Assembly (NCBI GenBank): GCA_905235835.1
Contig: CAJONQ010000009.1
Location: forward strand, 1-33,441
Source of the DNA: an uncultured Prevotella sp.
GTDB lineage: Bacteria; Bacteroidota; Bacteroidia; Bacteroidales; Bacteroidaceae
DNA: 33,441 nt
Direction: 5' to 3'
Shown here: positions 1 to 9,300 of the stretch, one piece after another
Position numbering within the stretch: position 1 is the first letter of the stretch
How the letters are laid out: each line of letters starts with the position of its first letter
Made by a program: the position numbers and the translations under genes
Notes under the pieces: generated by a model
Seen by the model: only the letters and a program-made list of their open reading frames with translations
Databases searched by the model: none
What the model was told of the DNA's origin: nothing

Positions 1-99
1 GGTCTTCTCCACCTGCGTCATATCCATACTGTCTTTCACACAAGCAGTCAGCGTGGCGACTGCCGTTAACATCATCAGACTTTTAAAGATTTTTTTCAT
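1..99 (-). CDS. N-terminus of a lipoprotein, cut by window edge
   Basis: Only the first 33 codons are inside the window. They start at the ATG at 97-99 and read without a stop to base 1. The peptide has a Lys-rich start (MKKIFK), a hydrophobic stretch and a lipobox ending LTAC, so Cys20 should be lipidated and the protein anchored in the outer membrane or exported to the surface. The function cannot be read from this fragment. A TAATTTTG -7 box lies about 70 bp upstream, and upstream of that is the same bipartite element found before susC and before the gene starting at 31634. I therefore infer that it is co-regulated with the glucan PUL and may be another binding protein or enzyme. Confidence 0.8.
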   Translation of the reverse strand, partial: MKKIFKSLMMLTAVATLTACVKDSMDMTQVEKT

Positions 100-169
100 A
101 ATTAGTTATGTATTAATGTTTAATATTCTGTGATTATGTGATGATCTGTCGATTTAACTTCCGACGGTG

Positions 170-200
170 CAAAATTACAACCTACTTTAATATAAAACAA
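170..200 (-). promoter_or_regulatory. Bacteroidetes-type promoter of the edge lipoprotein
   Basis: Read on the minus strand, 170-177 is TAATTTTG, matching the Bacteroidetes -7 consensus TAnnTTTG. A TTG (198-200) lies 20 bp upstream, as expected for the -33 box. Transcription would start near 163, giving a leader of about 64 nt before the ATG at 99. Confidence 0.6.
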
Positions 201-212
201 GTATGTATAATG

Positions 213-314
213 AAAAAAGTGGAACTTTTACCCTCCATTGTTTTCGTATTCAACTAAATATCAGTCTGTTACATTTAAAACAAAAGAAATTAAAAGTGGA
301 TATTATATAGAGGT
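213..314 (-). promoter_or_regulatory. Bipartite regulatory element, copy C
   Basis: This is the third copy of the shared element. On the plus strand the proximal half-site is AAAAAAGTGGA ending at 223. The distal half-site is AAAAGTGGA ending at 300, followed after 4 bp by ATATAGAGGT (305-314). The two GTGGA cores start 77 bp apart (219 and 296), the same spacing as the copy before 31634 and one less than the copy before susC. The proximal core lies 42 bp upstream of the -7 box. The sequence between the half-sites is not conserved with the other copies, which makes the half-sites the likely protein contacts. Confidence 0.6.
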
Positions 315-344
315 TTCGAAGCAACACTTCTATGCATAAAAACA

Positions 345-376
345 TAAAAAAAGCCCCGAACGAATGTCCGAGGCTT
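345..376 (-). terminator. Rho-independent terminator after fba
   Basis: On the minus strand the sequence reads AAGCCTCG, a 10-nt loop, CGGGGCTT and then a T run. This is an 8-bp stem with one G-T wobble (arms 351-358 and 369-376). It begins about 30 bp after the restored aldolase stop codon, so it ends the fba transcript. Confidence 0.85.
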
Positions 377-405
377 ATATATTATATAATAATGTACGCG
401 CGAGA

Positions 406-1400
406 TTAACCCAGCTTACCGTCAGAACCGAGCACATTCACAATCTTGTGGATGTACATCTTCTTCATGTTCTCACGAGCAGGCTTCAGATACTGACGAG
501 GATCGAAGTGCTCAGGATGCAGTACTTACGGATAGCGGCAGTCATGGCAAGACGAGAGTCTGAGTCGATGTTGATCTTACAAACAGCGCTCTTAGAAGCC
601 TTGCGGAGCTGCTCCTCGGGGATACCTACTGCATCGGGCAGGTTACCACCGAACTGGTTGATGGTGTCCACCTCGTCCTGAGGAACAGAAGAAGAGCCAT
701 GGAGCACGATGGGGAATCCAGGAAGTTTCTGCTCAATCTCTGCCAGCACGTCGAATGCGAGTGGAGGAGGAACGAGCTTACCAGTCTTCGGGTCACGTGT
801 GCACTGCTCGGGCTTGAACTTATAAGCGCCATGAGAAGTACCGATAGAGATGGCAAGAGAGTCACAACCTGTACGGGTAGCGAAGTCGATGACCTCCTCA
901 GGCTTTGTGTAGTGGCTTACCTCAGAGGCAACCTCATCCTCAACACCTGCGAGTACGCCGAGCTCACACTCAACAGTTACATCATACTTATGAGCATACT
1001 CTACAACCTGACGAGAGATCTTGATATTCTCCTCATAAGGAAGTGAAGAGCCATCGTACATCACGCTTGAGAAGCCCATGTCGATACAATCCTTGCAAAG
1101 CTCAAAGCTGTCACCGTGGTCGAGGTGAAGCACGATCTCAGGTTTCTCACAACCCAACTCCTTTGCGTAAGCAACTGCGCCCTCAGCCATGTAGCGAAGG
1201 ATAGTAGCGTTAGCATAGTTACGCGCACCCTTAGAAACCTGCATGATAACAGGTGACTTTGTCTCTACAGCAGCCTGTACGATAGCCTGCATCTGCTCCA
1301 TTGTGTTGAAGTTGAAAGCTGGAATGGCATAACCGCCTGATACTGCCTTCTTGAACATCTCGCGAGTATTTACGAGACCTAAATCCTTGTAATTTACCAT
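406..1400 (-). CDS. fba: Class II fructose-bisphosphate aldolase (1-nt frameshift)
   Basis: A zinc-dependent class II aldolase that interconverts fructose 1,6-bisphosphate with dihydroxyacetone phosphate and glyceraldehyde 3-phosphate in cytoplasmic glycolysis and gluconeogenesis. Visible family motifs are DHGD (residues 94-97), YDGSS (115-119), VECELG (143-148), SHG (189-191) and LHGSS (233-237), which include the zinc and phosphate ligands. The uninterrupted frame stops at 486 after AAIRK with an unrelated tail. In another frame the expected C-terminus follows at once (HPEHFDPRQYLKPARENMKK ... VLGSDGKLG, stop at 406-408). Restoring one base near 524-527 (AAGTA to AAGGTA on the coding strand) gives a normal protein of about 331 residues. 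An error in this probably essential gene is more likely sequencing or assembly than biology. It has its own promoter and terminator, so it looks like a housekeeping neighbour of the PUL. Confidence 0.9.
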
Positions 1401-1443
1401 AATTATACTATTAATTAAATGTGATATTTATAATTCTCTTGTG

Positions 1444-1451
1444 CAAAGATA
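1444..1451 (-). promoter_or_regulatory. -7 box of fba promoter
   Basis: The minus strand reads TATCTTTG, an exact match to TAnnTTTG. It lies 43 bp upstream of the fba ATG at 1400. No clear -33 TTTG is present at the usual distance; that space is taken by the 7-bp tandem repeat at 1461-1488. Confidence 0.55.
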
Positions 1452-1460
1452 CGAAAAAGT

Positions 1461-1488
1461 TCATAGTCCATAGTTCATAGTTCATAGT
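1461..1488. repeat. Four tandem 7-bp units (TCATAGT)
   Basis: Four head-to-tail copies are present: TCATAGT, CCATAGT, TCATAGT, TCATAGT. They sit directly upstream of the fba -7 box, where the -33 element should be. Copy number could vary by slippage and change promoter spacing. This is an inference from position only. Similar short intergenic repeats are common in this group of bacteria, so it may be inert. Confidence 0.7.
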
Positions 1489-1587
1489 TTTTAAGTCCGT
1501 TTGACTGTTTTTTTTCATTGATTAACAAACCATACGACGCACAAGTCATAAAATGCCAACTGCGTTTGTCAATTTCAGCCATCTGGT

Positions 1588-3256
1588 TTACTTCACCTTA
1601 CACAAATTCTTCACCTGACGCTCAAAAGCCTCCCGGTTACCCACGGCACCATTTTTGATACGTGCACGATAGTTATAAACGGTATTGACACTATAATGCA
1701 GGAACTCCGCAATCTTTGAGGAGTCCTCAATACCCAGGCGAATCAGGGCAAAGATACGCAGATCCGTTGTCAGGCGGTTTTCCTCCTTAGGATGTATTTG
1801 TGCCTCTGGCTCCAACAACGCATTGAAGTCATCTATGAAATTGGGGAAAAGATGCAGGAACACAGTATCGAAGTTCAGGTTCAGCTCCTCTATCTCCGCT
1901 TCTTTCAGCTCGGTGGATTTTGTGATGCGGTAGAGCTCATCAAGCTCTTTGTTCTTCATCTTCTTGTTCACCATCTTCCGATAGTTGTCGAGTTTGTCCA
2001 CATACTGGGAGCAAAGAGAGAGGAAGCGTCCGATATACTCATCCTTCACTTTGTTGGCTTCCTCCAGTTTATAGTTAAGCGTCGCAAATTGCTCATTGGT
2101 AGACGACAATTGACCATTGGCATCCTGCAGCTCCTGATTGAGGGTCGCCAACTGAGCATTGGTCTCATGGAGCGCATTACGTGCCATGGCGAGCTGCAGG
2201 TTCCGCCGTCTGACGAAGAAATAGGCTATCATCAACAGCAAGGCAAGAACACTGATACCTCCCAGCAATACCCATAGCTGGGTGCGTGTCCGCTCACTCT
2301 TAGCTTTATAGTCATTGGCTATCGCTGTCAACAAAGGAGTAATCTGCCAGCGGCGTTGTCTGGAGCCATAGCGACTGGCACAGTCACTGGTAAAGCTGAT
2401 ATATCGGTAAGCACGGTCTATATCACCCTTTAGCAGCAGTTGATTGGCAAGTTCCCACATCGACCCTTGGTCCATCACTCCGTTACGGATGTCAGCAAGT
2501 ACCGACTCCGTCAGCCATTTCATCATCTGAATGCTGTCCCCTTGTGCCTTATACTCCAAATAGCGATAAAGGGTCACCAACGCATAGGGATGACTGCCTT
2601 TCTCCACAGTCCTCAACCATTCATCGTTGATTTTCAAGGAGGCTTTCAGGTCACCGGCATTTTGCTTTGCCAACTCCCGACGCAGCAAACATTCCGGATC
2701 CTGGGGGGGGGCAATTTTCGTGCATTAATGCCTCGTATTTATTCGCCAATTGCCAATAATGCTGTCGCATATTCTCCAGTTGGGTGTAGTAGGCAAGCTC
2801 ATTATAAACTATTGTGCGAGCCTTATAATATTCACCCAAAACAGTCTTGTCAAGTCCTTCGATATTAATACTGTCCAATGTGATCTGGGCCTCGTCATAC
2901 ATACCGACATTGGTACAGCGTATCGCCATCAGACAGCGGCAGCGTACTGCCTCAGAGGGGGTGTTCGCCAGGTCCGCATATTTAATAGCCTCCGCCAGGA
3001 AATGGATGGCAGAGTCACTGACAAAAGCCTTATATAACTCGTAAAGCTGCAGGGCATCCTCATATTTGACGGAAGGACCCTCTGCCGCATTAAAACGCTT
3101 ACGAGCCCTCATGATGAGGTCTTCATGCTGTGCGACATAAATGGGGAAACGGGTGATTTCCTTATCAATCTCCTCTAATAATGCTCCTTGATTTGGAGAC
3201 TGTCCAAATACCGAAATAGAGGTCAGTATATATACTAAGGTCATCAAATATCTCAT
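1588..3256 (-). CDS. Membrane-spanning DUF6377-type regulator, frameshifted at a C9 run
   Basis: Two overlapping frames (1588-2688 and 2651-3262) are halves of one gene. Reducing the run of nine C (2703-2711, coding strand) to eight joins them as ...ENCPPQDPECLLRREL..., giving about 555 residues. The order is: signal peptide ending FGQ (1-20), a helical TPR-like periplasmic region to about 320, one transmembrane helix (about 327-348), a long coiled coil, and a C-terminal LuxR-like helix-turn-helix (about 512-538). This layout matches Bacteroidetes DUF6377 regulators, which span the inner membrane, sense outside and bind DNA inside. I chose the ATG at 3256; an upstream TTG at 3262 is less likely. 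It lies just beyond the PUL operon terminator and has its own promoter, so I infer that it controls the PUL. As written, the frame would yield only a truncated exported N-terminal half. Confidence 0.8.
2703..2711. repeat. Run of nine G/C inside the regulator gene
   Basis: A mononucleotide run (G9 on plus, C9 on the coding strand) falls exactly where the reading frame breaks. Eight C, or eleven, would restore the frame. It is either a sequencing error or a slippage switch. Confidence 0.9.
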
Positions 3257-3277
3257 AAGCAAATTTCATTTTGGGGG

Positions 3278-3285
3278 CAAATATA
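3278..3285 (-). promoter_or_regulatory. -7 box of the regulator gene
   Basis: The minus strand reads TATATTTG, matching TAnnTTTG, 22 bp upstream of the chosen ATG at 3256. It lies immediately downstream of the PUL operon terminator, so the regulator appears to be transcribed separately. No copy of the bipartite element is present here. Confidence 0.6.
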
Positions 3286-3287
3286 CC

Positions 3288-3315
3288 AAAAAAAGGCGAA
3301 TATATCGCCTTTTTT
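3288..3315 (-). terminator. Terminator of the susC-to-transporter operon
   Basis: A7 followed by GGCGA, a 5-nt loop, TCGCC and T6 forms a symmetrical hairpin (stem 3295-3299 with 3305-3309, extended by A-T pairs). It lies 61 bp after the transporter stop and would work in either direction. It marks the end of the operon that begins near 21985. Confidence 0.85.
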
Positions 3316-3375
3316 GTTATAAATGTTCTTCAACAGCCCCATTTTTTCTCATGTGACTGTTGAAGAATAACCCGT

Positions 3376-4860
3376 TTACTGATGCTGGATCATTCTGGCT
3401 TTCAGTTTTGCCTTGATGTCCTTCATCTTGTCTTCGGTCAGGTCATAGCCCAGCATCACGAAGATGGCGACAAAGGCAGAGCCTGCCGGTATGATGATGT
3501 CGGAAAGACGCAGATTGGTGAGGGTCTCCGGCGTCTGTATGGCAACGTTCTGGTCGAACGCCACCCATTTGAGCACAGCACCGCTCAGCACCAGAGCTAA
3601 TGACTGTCCCATCTTCACCATCCACCAGTAGATGGCTCCGAACTGGCTCTCCTTGCGCGGCAGTCCGTTCTTCAGCTCGTCCAGGTCGCACACGTCAGCC
3701 GTCATCGACATCATCAGCGTGAACAGTCCGCCCATACCGAACGACATCAGAGGCAACGGCAGGAACATCAGCCAGGGGTTCTCCGGGCTGAAGCCCCACC
3801 ACTTCATCACGTATCCCACGATACTGATGACGGTGGAGATGACGAAAGCCTGCTTCTTGCCCCATTTTCCAGCCATCCACGTGACAGCAGGAATCACCAG
3901 GAAGGCAGTAATGAGGGCCTGGATGGTTGCGAACCATGCCGAAGCCGAGCGGAAGAGCGTAGGTACCCACTCCCATGTCAGCCAGTTGTTGGCAAGCGAG
4001 TAGTCACCGTTGAACATGTAATACACAATGATGTAGTTGGCGAAAGCTGCCACTATCTGGAAACCGTTATATACCAAGAAGGTAGCTACGCAAAGGCGCA
4101 GGAACGGACGGTTGGTGAATACTTCGCCAAGGTTTTTGAATACGTCCTTCACGACGTTCCACATTCCCGAGAGGGTGATGCCCTGACGATCTTTATCCTC
4201 GGCGGGCAGTGGCGGCTCCTTGCAGAAGATGGCAGGGATGACACCTGTGAGGATACACAGTGCACCGACAGCGATAGACAGTTTGCGGACACCTTCCACC
4301 TGTGTGGCGAAGATATAGTCGGGATTAGAGATCAATGCCCAGAACCAGGGCACGATCATCCATGCCGTCTGTCCGATGATGTTGGCGATACCCATCACCT
4401 TGGTGCGCTCGTTGTAGTCGTCAGACAACTCGTAGCCCAGTCCGATGAATGGGGTGCTGAAGATGGTGTTGCCCGTGATGTAGAGCAGCGACATCACCAG
4501 GAAGTACCAGAAGTTATAGGTCTCACCGTCCTCCGGGCTCATCTGCCACAGCAGGATGAAGAGTATGCCGGTGACGATGGCACCGATGAAGATGTATGGA
4601 CGGCGACGGCCCCATCCCGTGCGGCTGTTGTCGGAGATATAGCCCATGATAGGGTCTGTCAGTGCGTCGAAGAAACGCGGTATGCCGCCTAAGAGACCTG
4701 CCAGGAAGGGGTCCATGCCGAATCCTGTGACAAGGAAGAACATGAACACACCCAAGGCGGCGGGCAGCAGGTTGTTGGTCAGACTACCTGAGCCGTAGGC
4801 GAGTTTCTGCCCCCAACTCAGCTTTCCGACTGAGGAGAGTGTTGTCTGTACTTGTGTCAT
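3376..4860 (-). CDS. GPH-family (MelB-like) cation:sugar symporter
   Basis: A 494-residue inner-membrane protein with about 12 hydrophobic segments. The N-terminal signature DALTDPIMGYISDNSRTGWG (65-84) followed by RRRPYI is typical of glycoside-pentoside-hexuronide (MFS_2) symporters, including the Asp residues used for cation coupling. The start overlaps the GH30 stop by 4 bp, so the two are translationally coupled, and it is the last gene before the operon terminator. In this setting it most likely moves glucose or short beta-glucan oligosaccharides (for example laminaribiose) from periplasm to cytoplasm, which would supply the cytoplasmic phosphorylase encoded two genes upstream. The exact substrate cannot be read from sequence. 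Confidence 0.88.
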   Translation of the reverse strand: MTQVQTTLSSVGKLSWGQKLAYGSGSLTNNLLPAALGVFMFFLVTGFGMDPFLAGLLGGIPRFFDALTDPIMGYISDNSRTGWGRRRPYIFIGAIVTGILFILLWQMSPEDGETYNFWYFLVMSLLYITGNTIFSTPFIGLGYELSDDYNERTKVMGIANIIGQTAWMIVPWFWALISNPDYIFATQVEGVRKLSIAVGALCILTGVIPAIFCKEPPLPAEDKDRQGITLSGMWNVVKDVFKNLGEVFTNRPFLRLCVATFLVYNGFQIVAAFANYIIVYYMFNGDYSLANNWLTWEWVPTLFRSASAWFATIQALITAFLVIPAVTWMAGKWGKKQAFVISTVISIVGYVMKWWGFSPENPWLMFLPLPLMSFGMGGLFTLMMSMTADVCDLDELKNGLPRKESQFGAIYWWMVKMGQSLALVLSGAVLKWVAFDQNVAIQTPETLTNLRLSDIIIPAGSAFVAIFVMLGYDLTEDKMKDIKAKLKARMIQHQ

Positions 4861-6326
4861 GGCAGCAGGATGGTTTGGATCGCCTCTTTAGAAATACTCA
4901 AGTCATAGTGCTTACCATCCACGGTAAGGTCGAGACCGACAGGTGTCTGTCCCTGATTGATCACCACGACAGCCAGTGTATTATCCGGATTGCGGACGGC
5001 GGTAGCCATCACTTCTTTGCTCTCACACTTCACACCCAGCACTTTGGCACCAGGACGGAGGAAACGGCTGAAGTGAGCCAGTGCATAATACATAGGGGTG
5101 AAATACACCTCATCAGTTTCGGGGTCGACGATGACAGGAGCCAGACACCAGTTCTTAGCCCAGTTGGGACCGCCCTGACGATCCAATACCATGTTCCAGT
5201 CAATCCAGCCGTCTACCCAGCTGTTCAGACAACCTATCAAGTCACGGGCATAGCGGAATACCGGCACATACTTAGGATGCAGATATTTCTGGTCATCAGG
5301 CGCCCAGTCCCATCCCCAGTCCGTACCCTCGCACTTCCAGTACCAGGCGTCGTCTTTCCAGATAGGTATCTCCGCATCACAGCATCCTTCTGTCTGGACG
5401 AGGTGTTTCTGCGGTGCCTTTTCATGGGCAAGGTTCAGCATATCAGGCAGCCACTCAACGGTACTCTCATACCAGTGGACGGCAAGACCGCCGAAATATT
5501 TTGCCGTAGCCTCGTCGGCATACATCGCATCTACCCATTGTGGGATACCGCCACGGTTCTGGTCGTAACCCAGTATCTGCACATCACCGAATCCGGCTTT
5601 CTCAAAGGTGGGACCCATGTAGTCACGTACAAAGGCAGCCTCATACTTCGGGTCGAAGTACATGCTTTCCCAGTTGTTGTTGTTACCGTAAGGCTCGTTC
5701 ACGGGAGTGATACCCCAGATGTCCACGCCTTGAGCCTTGTATGCCTCCAGGTATTTCACCAGATAGTTAGCATACACCTGCTGACACTCGGGGAGCAGGG
5801 CACCGCCCACATAATTCTGATTGTCCTTCATCCAGAAGGGGGCAGACCATGGTGACGCCACGATTTTGAAACCGTCACGTGAGGCTGCCTGGGCATCCTT
5901 AATCAGCGGCAGCAATGTCTCCTCATCAACTTTGATGCTGAAGTTCTTTAACAAGGTGTCACCCTTTACCTCGTCATAGCAATAGTTGCCCTTCGAGAAA
6001 TCACAGGACCCGATATGGGTACGGGTGAGGGAGTAACGGGAACCTTTTTCTCCGAAATAGGCATCTATCACTTCCTGACGTTTCTCTTTGCTCATCCGTG
6101 CCAACAGCGAGGAGGTTGCCTCTGTGAAAGAACCGCCAATACCAACGAGTGTCTGACGTTCCTCACTACTGTTAACTTCAACTACCACTTTGTTCTCCAA
6201 GGAGGTAAACTCGGTTTTCTGTACCAGTTGGTCACCCGCCGAGTTGGTTTCCCAGACTGTCATATTCTCTTTCTGGGAGCATGCCTGTAGTGCAAGTGCC
6301 ATCATCAATAATGCTTTTGTCTTCAT
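4857..6326 (-). CDS. GH30 lipoprotein, probable endo-beta-1,6-glucanase
   Basis: A 489-residue clan GH-A enzyme. The lipobox LQAC puts a lipidated Cys at 16. Family features are VGIGGSFTEA (61-70), the acid/base Glu211 in TPVNEP, the nucleophile Glu313 in LVQTEGC, and a C-terminal beta domain. The stretch around LTRTHIGSCDFSKGNYCYDE (100-119) resembles GH30 subfamilies 1 and 3; characterised subfamily 3 enzymes are beta-1,6-glucanases. In a locus with GH81 and GH16 beta-1,3-glucanases, removal of beta-1,6-linked branches of laminarin or yeast glucan is the best-fitting role. A glucosylceramidase-like or beta-glucosidase specificity remains possible. The gap to the upstream gene is 20 bp, and its end overlaps the transporter gene. 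Confidence 0.87.
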   Translation of the reverse strand: MKTKALLMMALALQACSQKENMTVWETNSAGDQLVQKTEFTSLENKVVVEVNSSEERQTLVGIGGSFTEATSSLLARMSKEKRQEVIDAYFGEKGSRYSLTRTHIGSCDFSKGNYCYDEVKGDTLLKNFSIKVDEETLLPLIKDAQAASRDGFKIVASPWSAPFWMKDNQNYVGGALLPECQQVYANYLVKYLEAYKAQGVDIWGITPVNEPYGNNNNWESMYFDPKYEAAFVRDYMGPTFEKAGFGDVQILGYDQNRGGIPQWVDAMYADEATAKYFGGLAVHWYESTVEWLPDMLNLAHEKAPQKHLVQTEGCCDAEIPIWKDDAWYWKCEGTDWGWDWAPDDQKYLHPKYVPVFRYARDLIGCLNSWVDGWIDWNMVLDRQGGPNWAKNWCLAPVIVDPETDEVYFTPMYYALAHFSRFLRPGAKVLGVKCESKEVMATAVRNPDNTLAVVVINQGQTPVGLDLTVDGKHYDLSISKEAIQTILLP

Positions 6327-6346
6327 TCGATTATCATTGTTTTTAG

Positions 6347-9300
6347 TTATACATTAATCTCCAATTCTGTCATCTGACGGGCAAACAGACGGGCACTGTC
6401 AGCTTCCGTCAATGTGATACCGTCACCTTGTCCACGGTGGTAGATAATCTGGGCACCACAGTACGAGAAGGTGAGGGTACCGTCCGGCAAGTACTCATCA
6501 TCTCTTAACAGGGTGGGACGGAAAGACACCTTACCGTCCTTTACACGGACGCCCAGTTCACCGAATCGACTAAGGATGTCTTCTTTTACTTGTCCTGTCA
6601 TACCTGGCTGACGGACGCCCTTGCCCCATGGGGTATGTGAGTAGGCATCCGTCGAGAAGGCGCCATATTGACGTGCGTCCTTGTGAATACCTGTTCCTTC
6701 CAGGATGGCATGATAGTGCTTGGCAAGTGCTTCTGTCTCAGGGGCGTTAGCATCCAGTGCCTGGAAGTAACACTCCTGTGTGGCAACCACCAGTTTCGAC
6801 ACCATGTGCCAGTAGATGCTGCCCAGTCCCTCATAGGCATAGAAGGTACCACTTCTTCCTGTAAACTCCTTATGATTGAAAGTCTCCTCAAATAAATCAA
6901 ACAGGATTTCCTGCTCTTCCTCCTGCACACCGATGGTCTTCATCGCTGCGGCAAGGTCACCGGCATTACGGAAGGTACCGTTGAAGTGCAGTGCCCCACA
7001 CACATCCTTACTGACCAGACGCTTGTCACCGTCTTTGACCATCTCGCTCAGCAATGCAGAGCGGTCAAGGGCATCCTTTGGCAGACAGTTCTTCTCCAGG
7101 AAACCAGGCAGCTCCTTGTTGGGATAGAGCATATAGCTCTGCTGGTCTTCCCTGTACAGACGACTGTCACGAAGGGCATCCAATACGGCAAGTGCCTCCT
7201 TGGGAGAGAGTACGCCAGAGCTAAGCACGGCAACCTGTCCCTCCAGCATTTCCGACAGTGTGCGGATACCGGCAAAACGTCCTTTTGACAGTTCCAGGAT
7301 ATTATATGAGTGATACAGACCGTCCTTTCTGCGATTGGCACGGATACTACGCTCCACAGGAGCCAGTGCCGCAGTCAGGAATGCCACCACATCATCCCGC
7401 TGTACCTGGACGTTGCCCTCGCTGAACGACTGGGTGTATATCTTTTGTCTATAGGTTGTTGAAGCCTCGCCCAAGGCATCCATGACCTCCTGTGTGGATG
7501 TCAGTGCAAGGGCATCCTTTGTACTATTCATCCATGAGCTTACCTCACGGGAGAGCGTAAACGCCGCTGTCGGTGAGGCAGCCACGATGTCACGGTAGAA
7601 CAACAGGGCACGGTGCAGGTAACACAATGTCACTACCGACAGTCCGCCGCCTACCAACGCATTATTGGCGTCATTCCATTCGGGACGCTGGGTGTTCATC
7701 CAGATACCGCCATCAGGTATGAAGTTAGAGAGCTTAGCCAATAGTGATACCAGCAGTTTCTCCAACAGTGACACTTTGACGGTCTTGCCGTCGGCATCTT
7801 TCAGGAGGGCGGCGTCAATCCCCTTCACTGCCATCTCCTTCTTGATCTGGTTATTCAGTGAGGTATCGAAACGGATGGTATCCTTAGGGTTCAGAAGAAT
7901 CTCCTGATACGTCTTGATACGATAGGGTACATTGGCAAAGGGATAGGCTGGTGTGTCCAGACGACCTGCGATTTCTCCCGGTGTATGGGCCTCCTCCGCC
8001 TCCATCAAGCGCAACAGATAGATAATCTGGTGATCTCCCCAATAGCCGATATACGACCATGGGTCTGACGGATCCACTGTCTCCCAGTCAAAACCGTCCT
8101 TGGTGACACGATAGGGGTTATAGCCGTCGGCTGTCGAGCAACACAGGAACTTATCGGTCATCGGTTTCAGCAGTGTAGGATATGACACGGCAAGCGCCTC
8201 CCAGTTCTGGAAGATGTCACGCCAGTTTCCCTCATAGTCTAAGACAGGGTTGCCCGTAACAGGGTCGGTCGTATTAATATTGAATTTGTTCCAAGGACGC
8301 GTAGGGTCTCCATGACGGCGGCTGAAGCCTAATGGCAGTGGGTTGTCAGGGGTAGGACTACCCATGGGTATTCCACCACGCATGATGTTGAACATCGTAT
8401 TAGAGAAATGACGTGCCGTACGGGTTTTGTCGGCAGTGGTCTGTATACCGTCTGCCTGAGCCACCAACTGCACCAGCAAGTTCTCGGCATCCTTCAGGTC
8501 TTCGTCGAGGATGTCCTTCACCGACATTTTCTCTTTGACGAACGACGGCTTATGCAACAGTTCGGTATGACCTGCCAGCAGTGCGCGAAGAGCCACCACC
8601 TGAGTCTGGTCTTTCATCACGTCAGCCACTATCGTCCATGACTTCTCCTCTTCTGCCTTCAAGGTGACAGCTGTTCCTAACAGATAGGCGCCACGCTCCC
8701 CCTTCACCAGGGTCTCCTCCTGCAAGGGCAGCCCTTTTCGGAAGGCAGGTACCTGCGCCGAGGAGAGCAGGTGTGTGGGATTGTCCAGTCCCACCTGCCA
8801 TACCACATTACAACGCAGTGCCTCACTGGGCTCCGCACGGTCAATGATGATGGCGCTCAGACTGAACAGACCCATACCGGTCTGTGGCTCCAGTCGTGTC
8901 TCCTTATAGGCGTTCACCAAGTTACTGGATGCCTGTTGCAGTCCGCTGGGCACACCGCAGGGCATGACATTCTGTAATCCGTCCAACAACTCGAGACTGA
9001 CAGCCTCCGTCCCGAGGTTCGTCAAGGTTGCCTTACGCTGAAAGCCGAAGAGGTCGCCTGCCGTCCATTGCCAACGGAAAGTGAGTTGCCAGTCATGGTT
9101 AATCTCCTCAAAGATGACGCTGTTGCCGATACGGTTCTTATACAGGTTCCTTTCTATATTGAACTGTGCCTCACTGCGAATAGAGAATGGTTCCCAGCAG
9201 CGGGTATCTCCCTCTCGGCGGATAAGGGTCTTACTTCCTGTGTTCTCTGCCGATGCGGTCACCCTGTCATCAGTCTCATAGGGGAAGAGTGCCCAGTCAG

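Noticed and set aside
4839..5855. 338-codon plus-strand frame
   Set aside because: It is antisense to the GH30 gene, which has a complete catalytic site.
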